Shown one piece after another: positions 1 through 6,018 of a DNA stretch of 6,387 nucleotides (position 1 is the stretch's first letter; the number at the start of each line of letters is the position of its first letter). The position numbers were made by a program, and so were the translations under genes. The notes under the pieces are model-generated. The model saw nothing but the letters and a program-made list of their open reading frames with translations, had not been told where the DNA came from and searched no databases. The stretch comes from Sulfurimonas sp. GTDB lineage: Bacteria; Campylobacterota; Campylobacteria; Campylobacterales; Sulfurimonadaceae. The stretch spans positions 1-6,387 of the forward strand of contig QNZR01000024.1 in the NCBI GenBank assembly GCA_003978475.1, given 5' to 3'.

Positions 1-915
1 CTTATTAAAGATGAAATAGCCAAGCTGACCGATAAAGTGAAGCTCATTCAAAATATGTTTTGGGAAGAAAAAACACCCCATATGGAAGTTGCCATTCCTG
101 CCGAGTTTGCCGAGATATACAAACTCTCTCTTAAAAGTGGTATGAAACAGGAGCATCTTGATGAAATTATGCGACTTTCATTGGAGCATATGCCAAGTAA
201 AATGCGTGAAAATTCACATAGTGTCAAGCGATATTTTCAAACGCTGCTGCGTAAGATGATACCGGTACGATTGGAGAGCCTGCCCAATAACCGTGCCAAA
301 AAAGTGATGATGCTGGTTGGTCCTACCGGTGTGGGAAAAACAACGTCTATCGCCAAACTGGCGGCACGTTACTCGTACTTAATGCAGAAGAACTATAAAG
401 TAGGGTTGGTGGTGCTTGATACGTATCGCATCGGTGCGGTGGAACAGTTAATGCAGTATGCCCGTATGATGAAGTTGGGAATTGAAACGGTAGTGGATCC
501 TCCCGAATTTGCCAATGCGCTGGAGTCACTGCACTATTGCGATTATATTTTAATTGATACCATGGGCTCATCACCCTATGACAAAAACAAAATCAAAAAT
601 ATTTATGAGTGTCTCAAAGCAAACGATACGGCATTTAATATTGATGTCATTCTGGTTATGCCCAGTTCGATTAAATATGAAGACATGCAGGCAACATACG
701 ATAATTTTGCCCCATTGGGGATTGATACTATTATGTTTACCAAGCTTGATGAAACACGCGGTTTTGGTAATATCTTTTCACTTGTGTATGAGACTAAAAA
801 ACCGATTAGTTACTTTTCAATCGGACAGGAAGTTCCGGAAGATCTGGTAACGGCAAAGAGTGAGATGCTGGTAGAGTGCCTCTTAAACGGCTTTGATCGG
901 AGTAGAATCTCATGA
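1..915 (+). CDS. flhF: FlhF, SRP-type GTPase for polar flagellar placement (5' end missing)
   Basis: This is the C-terminal part of FlhF, the GTPase of the SRP/FtsY/FlhF family that marks the cell pole where a flagellum is built. In Campylobacter it is also needed for expression of sigma-54-dependent flagellar genes. The reading frame is open back to base 1 and full-length family members are usually above 400 residues, so the N-terminal domain lies outside the window. A GTG at 37 is internal and is not the gene start. The NG domain is visible. The P-loop (G1) GPTGVGKTT lies at 319-345, the G2-type DTYRIGAVEQL begins near 418, the G3 DTMGSS is at 556-573 and the G4 TKLDETRGFG is at 739-768. 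A G5-like SIGQEVPEDL follows near 817. The G3 departs from the usual DTAGR, with Met for Ala and Ser for Arg. The TGA stop overlaps the flhG start by 4 nt, which suggests translational coupling to its regulator. Confidence 0.95.
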   Translation, partial: LIKDEIAKLTDKVKLIQNMFWEEKTPHMEVAIPAEFAEIYKLSLKSGMKQEHLDEIMRLSLEHMPSKMRENSHSVKRYFQTLLRKMIPVRLESLPNNRAKKVMMLVGPTGVGKTTSIAKLAARYSYLMQKNYKVGLVVLDTYRIGAVEQLMQYARMMKLGIETVVDPPEFANALESLHYCDYILIDTMGSSPYDKNKIKNIYECLKANDTAFNIDVILVMPSSIKYEDMQATYDNFAPLGIDTIMFTKLDETRGFGNIFSLVYETKKPISYFSIGQEVPEDLVTAKSEMLVECLLNGFDRSRIS

Positions 916-1787
916 TGAATCATCAAGCAGCCAAACTGGAACAGCTGGTATCGCAGCAACACCAAAAAAGTGCCAAGAAGACACGCTTTTTAGCGATTAC
1001 CAGCGGTAAAGGCGGAGTAGGCAAGAGTACAATCAGCTCAAATTTGGCGTATATTCTTTCTCAAAATGGTATGAAAGTCGGTATTTTTGATGCCGACATT
1101 GGTCTGGCAAATCTTGATGTCATGTTCAATGTCAAAATACGAAAAAATATGTTGCATGTACTTAAAGGTGAAGCTACCGTTGCTGATATTTTAATTCCAA
1201 TTAACGATAATTTGGTGCTTATTCCCGGTGAGAGCGGTCAGGAGATTTTACAGTATGCCGATGCCAGTATGTTTGAACGTTTTATGCAGGATGCATCGGC
1301 ACTGGATGATTTGGATATAATGATCATTGATACCGGAGCCGGCATTGGAGAGCATATTCAACTTTTTTTGCAGGCGGCAGATGATGTGGTCGTGGTTACC
1401 GTACCTGATCCTGCAGCCATTACCGATGCCTATGCGACGATTAAAGTGACGGCGAAGTTGCGTCATGATATTCATGTTATTATGAATCAGGTTCGCAATG
1501 AGAAAGAGGCGGTAGGGGTATTTAACAAGATTCAAAAAGTTGCTTTGGCAAATATTGGATCGGAACTAAACCTAAGTCTGATGGGTAAAATTGCCCAGGA
1601 TGCCAAAGTAGCACTTTCGGTGAAGCAGCGTGCCCTCTTCTGCAAAGAGTACCCTTCATCTATAAGTGTACGTGACCTTGAGGCAATTGCCAATAATGTC
1701 ATCAAAAAAATGGAACGTAATGTGCTTGTAGAGTCGCAAGATAGTGGACTAAGTGGCTTATTTAAGCGGCTTATGGAGCATTTTTAA
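912..1787 (+). CDS. flhG: FlhG (YlxH/FleN), MinD-like ATPase controlling flagellar number
   Basis: FlhG is a ParA/MinD-family ATPase that limits the number of polar flagella, partly by acting on FlhF. In C. jejuni it also influences where the cell divides. The 291-residue length is normal. The deviant Walker A KGGVGKST is at residues 33-40, the switch I region DADIGLANLD at 60-69 and the switch II region DTGAGI at 140-145. The C-terminal end, SGLFKRLMEHF, looks like the amphipathic membrane-targeting helix of MinD proteins. The N-terminus carries HQAAKLE at residues 4-10. This resembles the DQAxxLR element by which FlhG stimulates FlhF GTPase, but its first and last positions are changed. The ATG at 912 overlaps the flhF stop (ATGA), a second ATG follows directly at 915, and GGAG at 899-902 is a suitable ribosome binding site. 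The alternative name MinD is unlikely given the neighbours. Confidence 0.95.
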   Translation: MMNHQAAKLEQLVSQQHQKSAKKTRFLAITSGKGGVGKSTISSNLAYILSQNGMKVGIFDADIGLANLDVMFNVKIRKNMLHVLKGEATVADILIPINDNLVLIPGESGQEILQYADASMFERFMQDASALDDLDIMIIDTGAGIGEHIQLFLQAADDVVVVTVPDPAAITDAYATIKVTAKLRHDIHVIMNQVRNEKEAVGVFNKIQKVALANIGSELNLSLMGKIAQDAKVALSVKQRALFCKEYPSSISVRDLEAIANNVIKKMERNVLVESQDSGLSGLFKRLMEHF

Positions 1788-1789
1788 AA

Positions 1790-1794
1790 AAGGG
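1790..1794 (+). promoter_or_regulatory. Shine-Dalgarno site deciding the start of the small membrane protein
   Basis: AAGGG lies 6 nt before ATG 1801, in the only gap between adjacent genes of this flagellar run (13 nt after the flhG stop). It supports ATG 1801 over the upstream in-frame GTG at 1753. Confidence 0.7.
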
Positions 1795-1800
1795 TTGTAT

Positions 1801-2136
1801 ATGAGAGGTAACAATTTCGTCGCTTTTCTAACTGTGCAAGGCTTTTTTTTAGGACTTGCTTTTGCCGTGTTACAAGCACGCAGTGCTACAGATATATTGA
1901 CCTACACCGCGTTGATTACCATCTTTTTTTACCTTTTTTCGCATCTTGTCATTGCGATGTACTATCGAACCTATGTGGGAAAAAAAGGCTATTTTCCCAA
2001 AGCAAGTCATGAGCGTGAGCTCGACTATTTTATTCGTGAAATAGAAAAACGTGAAGTACTGATTGACCAGGATTATGACATTGGCGAGAGTCAGTCTACT
2101 ATGGGTACTGCGGCAGCGACGCAGAAAGCGGCATGA
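1801..2136 (+). CDS. Small two-helix membrane protein of the flhG-fliA interval, function unknown
   Basis: This encodes a 111-residue protein of unknown function. Two hydrophobic segments, about residues 6-24 and 33-54, predict a membrane hairpin. The stretch after the second helix is positive (YYRTYVGKK), which places both ends in the cytoplasm. A polar, charged tail of about 55 residues follows, ending in an Ala/Gln/Thr-rich stretch. From memory, Campylobacter and Helicobacter carry a small membrane-protein gene at the same place (the Cj0062c and HP1033 positions), so it is probably a conserved operon member. Any flagellar role is inferred from position only. I chose ATG 1801 because AAGGG at 1790-1794 sits 6 nt upstream. 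An in-frame GTG at 1753 would run 35 nt into flhG and has no comparable site. The stop overlaps the fliA start by 4 nt (ATGA). The gene contains T8 and T7 runs within the helix-coding parts. Confidence 0.8.
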   Translation: MRGNNFVAFLTVQGFFLGLAFAVLQARSATDILTYTALITIFFYLFSHLVIAMYYRTYVGKKGYFPKASHERELDYFIREIEKREVLIDQDYDIGESQSTMGTAAATQKAA

Positions 2137-2834
2137 TGGCTACTGTTAATCCGTATGTACAAGAGCTGAAGCATCGTGAAGATCAACTTGCCATTGACTA
2201 CCTTCCGGCGGTACGTGCCATGGCATTTCGGCTTAAAGAGCGCCTGCCGAGTTCGGTAGATTATATGGATCTCTCCGCTATTGGTACGGAAGAGTTGGTG
2301 AAGTTGTCACGCCGCTATGACGAGAGTCAAAATGACTCTTTTTGGGGATATGCCAAAACACGTGTGTATGGTTCGATGCTGGACTATTTACGGACACTTG
2401 ATGTCGTCAGCCGTGCCAACCGAAAGCTTATTAAAGCCATCAACCGTGCTATTGAAATTCATCTTGTCACACATGATGTAGAGCCAAGCAATGACGAGCT
2501 TGCCGATATATTGGGTGAAGATATCACCAAGATTAATGAAGCAAGAATCGCCTCGGATATCTATACGGTGATGCCTTTAGATGATCAGCTTCAAGTCGGT
2601 GACGGCGGCGCAGCACTGGAGAAAGTAGAACGTGACGAGTTGGTCGATGTCATTAAAACCGTTTTAAGTGAGTACAGTGAGCGTGAGCAGCTGATTATTC
2701 AGCTTTACTATTTTGAAGAGTTGACCCTCAAAGAGATTAGCGGTATTTTAAACATTACCGAGTCTCGAATTTCACAGATTCACAAGTCTGTTATTCGAAA
2801 AATTAAAACACAGATGGGAGAAGATCATGGCTGA
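2133..2834 (+). CDS. fliA: FliA, flagellar sigma factor 28
   Basis: FliA is the alternative sigma factor that directs RNA polymerase to late flagellar promoters such as those for the major flagellin. In the family it is held inactive by the anti-sigma factor FlgM until the hook is complete; flgM is not in this window. The 233-residue length is normal. Region 2 covers about residues 20-95, with the characteristic run from DYMDLSAIG through FWGYAKTRVYGSMLDYLRTLD, which includes the -10 recognition helix. Region 3 lies around 100-150 (DELADILG). Region 4 covers about 178-228, with the helix-turn-helix LKEISGILNITESRISQIH for -35 binding. The start is ATG 2133, inside an ATGA overlap with the upstream gene and followed directly by a second ATG at 2136. 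The ribosome site is weak, so expression probably depends on coupling. The stop overlaps fliM by 8 nt. Confidence 0.96.
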   Translation: MMATVNPYVQELKHREDQLAIDYLPAVRAMAFRLKERLPSSVDYMDLSAIGTEELVKLSRRYDESQNDSFWGYAKTRVYGSMLDYLRTLDVVSRANRKLIKAINRAIEIHLVTHDVEPSNDELADILGEDITKINEARIASDIYTVMPLDDQLQVGDGGAALEKVERDELVDVIKTVLSEYSEREQLIIQLYYFEELTLKEISGILNITESRISQIHKSVIRKIKTQMGEDHG

Positions 2835-3927
2835 TATTCTCTCTCAAGAAGAGATTGATGCACTGTTGGATGTTGTGGATGATGAGGGAGATGACGCCCT
2901 TGAGGTAAGCGAAGAGTCACTGTTTCCGCAACGTCAAATTACGCTTTATGATTTCAAACGACCCAACCGTGTCTCTAAAGAACAGCTACGTGCATTTCGT
3001 GGGATTCACGATAAGATGGCACGTTCACTCTCATCACAAATTTCAGCTATTATGCGTTCTATTGTCGAAATTCAGCTCCACTCGGTTGACCAGATGACCT
3101 ATGGGGAATTTTTGATGTCTTTGCCGAATCCGACCAGTTTTAATGTCTTTTCCGTCAAGCCGCTTGAGGGTAACGGTGTTTTAGAGATTAACCCTTCCAT
3201 TGCCTTTCCTATGTTAGATCGTCTGCTTGGCGGTAAAGGAGAGCCTTTTGAATCGACTCGAGAATTTTCCGATATTGAGCTGAGTCTTTTTGAGACTATT
3301 TTGCGTGTTATGATGAACACGCTCAAGGCGGCGTGGCAGCCTGCTAGTGAAATCTACCCTGCCATTGAATCCAAAGAGTCCAGTCCCAATGTCGTGCAGA
3401 TCGTGGCACAAAACGAGATTGTTGTCATGGTCGTTATGGAGATTATTATCGGGCACAGTTCGGGAATGATGAATATTTGCTATCCGGTGATTGCTTTAGA
3501 ACCGGTACTTCCCAAACTGGCCAATCGTGACTTGATGCTTAATGAAACCAGTTCTAAAAAGAGCCGTAACCAGGAGTTGAAAGTGCTTTTGGGCGGGGCA
3601 CAGGTGACGGTAGAAGCCGATTTGGGTGAGGCAGAACTTTCATTGGGGAGTATTTTAGAGCTGAATTGCGGCGATGTCATTCGTTTAGACAGTGCCGGAG
3701 ACGATATTGTGATGCTTAAAGTTGACGGTAAAGAGCGTTTTCGCGGCGAAATTGGGTTGCGTCGATTTCGAAAATCCATTTTAATTACCGAAATTATAGA
3801 TACGGAAAAAGATGCCGTAAAACGGGCACTTAAAAGCTTTGAAGAGGCGCGTTTCGAGACCATTTCCGGGGTCAAAGATTTTATAGAAGATGATACTAGC
3901 GAAGAGGTTGAAGACGATGATGAATGA
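2827..3927 (+). CDS. fliM: FliM, flagellar motor switch protein
   Basis: FliM forms the middle of the cytoplasmic C-ring, binds FliG, and receives phosphorylated CheY to reverse rotation. The N-terminus carries the CheY-binding element LSQEEIDALL at about residues 5-14. The middle CheC-like domain spans about 45-240 and includes a GGKGEP loop at 135-140. The C-terminal SpoA domain, which pairs with FliN-type partners, spans about 249-335 and begins near NQELKVLLGG. The protein then ends in a strongly acidic tail (EDDTSEEVEDDDE). The 366-residue length is slightly long for the family because of this tail. GGAG at 2817-2820 lies 6 nt before the ATG, which itself sits inside the end of fliA. The stop lies 11 nt inside fliY. 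The neighbours fliA and fliY support the identification. Confidence 0.97.
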   Translation: MADILSQEEIDALLDVVDDEGDDALEVSEESLFPQRQITLYDFKRPNRVSKEQLRAFRGIHDKMARSLSSQISAIMRSIVEIQLHSVDQMTYGEFLMSLPNPTSFNVFSVKPLEGNGVLEINPSIAFPMLDRLLGGKGEPFESTREFSDIELSLFETILRVMMNTLKAAWQPASEIYPAIESKESSPNVVQIVAQNEIVVMVVMEIIIGHSSGMMNICYPVIALEPVLPKLANRDLMLNETSSKKSRNQELKVLLGGAQVTVEADLGEAELSLGSILELNCGDVIRLDSAGDDIVMLKVDGKERFRGEIGLRRFRKSILITEIIDTEKDAVKRALKSFEEARFETISGVKDFIEDDTSEEVEDDDE

Positions 3928-4795
3928 CTTTTTAAAGCTTTTTGAAAGCGAAACCATAGCCACCATAGAGGGCTTGACGGGACAGACACCGATATTGACT
4001 CTGAAAGAGGAAGAGAACGTCTCTATTGTTTCCAATATTATTCCACCGACTTCCATAACAGCCATTACCATTGAGGGTGCTGTCGATGCCAAAGCCATTG
4101 TCGTGATGCCGCCGAGTTTGGCAACCGCACTGGGGGATTTGATGTTGGGCGGCGAGGGTGAGGCCAAAGCCGATATGGATGATGAAGATCTTGATGCCAC
4201 CAAAGAGATTGTCTCCAATGTTGTCGGAGCCATTTCAACGGCACTCTCATCGCAAAAAGAGCTGCCGGTTGTGGCACTTAAAGTCAATAATATTGCCTAT
4301 GTCGATGAAAACTCGGAAGTGGATGTTGAAGAGTTTAGCAAGATGTATGTTTATAATTTTAAGCTGGGTATGATTGATTCGCTTATGATGCTTCTTGTCG
4401 ATGAGAATCTTTTAAATATTTTTGATGCTACACAACAGAGTGAAGCAGAGCCGCCATCTGCCACAAGTGAGGTACCGTCGTCAGTTGGTGTAGCGCAAGA
4501 AACCGCAACCGGTAGTTTGGACGATCACGAGATGCGCAATATCGCACTGATCATGGATGTAAAATTGCCGGTAAGAGTACGTATCGGTCAAAAAAAGATG
4601 CTTCTTAAAGATGTGTTGAGTATGGATATCGGCTCCGTTATTGAACTTAATCAGCTTGCTAACGATCCTCTCGATATTTTGGTAGATGACCGGGTGATAG
4701 CTCAAGGTGAGGTGGTGATTGTAGATGGAAATTTCGGCATTCAAATTACCACCATCGGTTCCAAACGTGAGCGATTGAATCAGCTGAAACCCTAA
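3917..4795 (+). CDS. fliY: FliY, FliN/CheC-type flagellar motor switch protein
   Basis: FliY is a C-ring switch protein combining a CheC-like domain with a FliN-type SpoA domain. In Campylobacterota it coexists with a separate fliN, which is not in this window. The 292-residue product has an N-terminal CheC-like domain at about residues 1-172, a low-complexity linker rich in Ser, Glu, Pro and Thr at about 173-207, and a typical SpoA domain at about 209-285 (from IALIMDVKLPVRV to FGIQITTIG). The EIDALL-type CheY-binding peptide of FliM is absent. The CheC-like domain lacks a clear ExxN phosphatase motif: residues 93-101 read DATKEIVSN with Ser at the expected Asn position, and the N-terminal helix has ETIA. 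I chose ATG 3917 because GAAGAGG at 3901-3907 is 9 nt upstream and the protein start then matches the family. ATG 3920 is equally possible, and an in-frame ATG at 3890 lies too far inside fliM. Confidence 0.93.
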   Translation: MMNDFLKLFESETIATIEGLTGQTPILTLKEEENVSIVSNIIPPTSITAITIEGAVDAKAIVVMPPSLATALGDLMLGGEGEAKADMDDEDLDATKEIVSNVVGAISTALSSQKELPVVALKVNNIAYVDENSEVDVEEFSKMYVYNFKLGMIDSLMMLLVDENLLNIFDATQQSEAEPPSATSEVPSSVGVAQETATGSLDDHEMRNIALIMDVKLPVRVRIGQKKMLLKDVLSMDIGSVIELNQLANDPLDILVDDRVIAQGEVVIVDGNFGIQITTIGSKRERLNQLKP

Positions 4796-4797
4796 AG

Positions 4798-4822
4798 CCA
4801 CTGTTAGGATTTGACACAGTGG
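4798..4822 (+). promoter_or_regulatory. Perfect 7-bp hairpin directly after fliY
   Basis: CCACTGT (4798-4804) is perfectly complementary to ACAGTGG (4816-4822), with an 11-nt loop between them. The stem begins 2 nt after the fliY stop. No U-run follows, so a normal intrinsic terminator is unlikely. The right arm contains the GTG (4819-4821) that is the best start of the following small ORF, and the loop contains its possible ribosome site AGGA (4806-4809). Ribosomes finishing fliY would open the stem, so a coupling role is conceivable. A weak transcript-end or mRNA-stability element is the alternative. Confidence 0.4.
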
Positions 4823-4983
4823 AAGATTTAGAGCTGTTCGACACAATTTTTAGCAGAAAAAAAGCTGACAAAAACAGTAAATACCATCAGGATTCTAAAC
4901 ATCTGTTTGATATACTTGCAGTGCTAAAGACTCATGAAGTGGACTATACCCAATACCATAAATCTTTAGATTGTCTGTTGTAA
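4819..4983 (+). CDS. Possible small 54-residue protein between fliY and mnmA, function unknown
   Basis: An open frame starts with GTG 4819, ends with TAA at 4981-4983, and lies 15 nt before mnmA in the same frame. The product is rich in charged residues, with helix-like spacing of hydrophobic ones (for example LELFDTIF and LFDILAVL). It has no signal peptide, membrane segment or Cys pair, only a single Cys near the end. It looks protein-like rather than random. AGGA at 4806-4809 lies 9 nt before the GTG. The frame is open upstream to 4771, so rarer starts are possible: CTG 4801, or ATT 4774 overlapping fliY. I do not recognise the family. It could instead be the decayed remnant of a longer gene, or chance open frame, because the start is unusual and lies in a hairpin. 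Confidence 0.4.
   Translation: MEDLELFDTIFSRKKADKNSKYHQDSKHLFDILAVLKTHEVDYTQYHKSLDCLL
4908..4916 (+). promoter_or_regulatory. Candidate extended -10 promoter element for mnmA
   Basis: TGATATACT fits an extended -10 element (TGN followed by TATAAT, with one mismatch). Housekeeping promoters in Campylobacterota often rely on such an element with AT-rich upstream DNA instead of a clear -35, and no good -35 is visible here. Transcription would start near 4923, giving an mnmA leader of about 75 nt. The site lies inside the small ORF, which would separate mnmA expression from the flagellar operon. This is a pattern match only. Confidence 0.3.
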
Positions 4984-4998
4984 AAAAAAGAGAGTGTG

Positions 4999-6018
4999 AT
5001 GCGCAAAAAAGTATTAGTAGGCATGAGTGGCGGTGTTGATTCGACTATCTCTGCAAAGCTGTTAAAAGATGAAGGCTATGAGGTTGAAGGGGTCTATATG
5101 AAACTTCACAATAGCCCGGGGTATCATGAGATTCATCTCAAACGTGCCCAAAAAGCAGCGGCACAACTGGGTGTGACATTACATGTACTTGATTTACAGG
5201 AGCGTTTTGATGACAAAGTTTTCCATCCGTTTATACAGACGTATAAAGAGGGGAGAACACCGAACCCCTGCGCTCTGTGTAATCGTAATTTAAAATTTGG
5301 TGCCATGATGGAGTTTGCTGAGAGCATCGGTGCTGATTTTCTAGCGACGGGTCACTACCTGCGTCATGACGGAAAATATCTGATTCAAGCAGAAGATGAC
5401 ACGAAAGATCAGAGTTACTTTCTTTTTTATATTGATAAATCAATAATTCCGCGGCTCATTTTTCCGCTTGGAACGCGAAAAAAAAATGATATTAAAGCCC
5501 TTGCTGCTTCCATTGAAGGGCTGGAGAGTTTTGCCTCTCAGGCAGAATCGAGTGAGATCTGTTTTGTTGAAACAACCTATACCGATATTCTTAAAGAGCA
5601 TGTTAAGGTCGATGAAGAAGGTGAAGTGCTTGATCGTGAAGGCAACGTGGTAGGAACACATAAAGGGTACATGCATTACACCATCGGCAAACGTAAAGGT
5701 TTTACCGTTCACGGTGCCCATGACCCGCATTTTGTGTTAGAAATTTTACCAGATACTAATCAGATTGTTGTCGGTAAACGTGAGGAGTTAGATACGCACA
5801 GTGTTGAAATTGCGCATTTAAATATGTTTGATGAGCGTACCAGTTTCGATACTACAGTAAAACTTCGATATCGCAGTCGCGCGGTGCCATGTCATGTCGA
5901 AATTAACGGTGAGCGTGCTACCATTGAGCTTAAAGAGGGTGTCTATGGTGTCGCTTCCGGTCAGGCTGCTGTCTTTTATGATGGTGAGAAATTGCTTGGT
6001 GGGGGTTGGATTATATAG
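4999..6018 (+). CDS. mnmA: MnmA, tRNA 2-thiouridine synthase
   Basis: MnmA (TrmU) uses ATP to adenylate U34 in the anticodon of tRNAs for Lys, Glu and Gln and replaces the C2 oxygen with sulfur, which supports accurate decoding. The 339-residue protein has the PP-loop motif SGGVDST at residues 10-16, then GRTPNPCALCNRNLKF at about 85-100, containing the first catalytic Cys (C94). ATGHY is at 116-120 and KDQSYFL at 136-142. The second catalytic Cys is C188 in SSEICF. The C-terminal beta-barrel region follows, with YTIGKRKG and the ending VYGVASGQAAVFYDGEKLLGGG. An additional Cys at 91 makes a CxxC pair. I chose ATG 4999 because the AAGAGAG site at 4988-4994 is too close for GTG 4996. An A9 run lies at 5478-5486. 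The gene is not functionally linked to the flagellar operon and probably has its own promoter. Its stop overlaps the convergent gene by 8 nt. Confidence 0.96.
   Translation: MRKKVLVGMSGGVDSTISAKLLKDEGYEVEGVYMKLHNSPGYHEIHLKRAQKAAAQLGVTLHVLDLQERFDDKVFHPFIQTYKEGRTPNPCALCNRNLKFGAMMEFAESIGADFLATGHYLRHDGKYLIQAEDDTKDQSYFLFYIDKSIIPRLIFPLGTRKKNDIKALAASIEGLESFASQAESSEICFVETTYTDILKEHVKVDEEGEVLDREGNVVGTHKGYMHYTIGKRKGFTVHGAHDPHFVLEILPDTNQIVVGKREELDTHSVEIAHLNMFDERTSFDTTVKLRYRSRAVPCHVEINGERATIELKEGVYGVASGQAAVFYDGEKLLGGGWII

Noticed and set aside
37..39. GTG 37 as the start of flhF
   Set aside because: The frame is open to base 1 and the product would lack the N-terminal domain expected for FlhF, so the gene simply begins outside the window.
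913..925. Inverted repeat TGATG-AAT-CATCA at the flhG start
   Set aside because: Only five base pairs with a 3-nt loop. It is probably a by-product of the ATGATG start followed by Asn-His-Gln codons.
1753..1800. GTG 1753 as the start of the small membrane protein
   Set aside because: It would overlap flhG by 35 nt and lacks a ribosome site, while ATG 1801 has AAGGG at ideal spacing.
3480..3989. Minus-strand open frame of 169 codons opposite fliM and the fliM-fliY junction
   Set aside because: It is Ser-rich low-complexity translation produced by the antisense of acidic and Ala/Leu-rich codons. It lies opposite well-supported genes and has no ribosome site or recognisable motif.
3781..4287. 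Minus-strand open frame of 168 codons opposite fliM and fliY
   Set aside because: Same antisense effect: Ser, Ala and Thr runs with no domain, overlapping two clear genes. No independent support.
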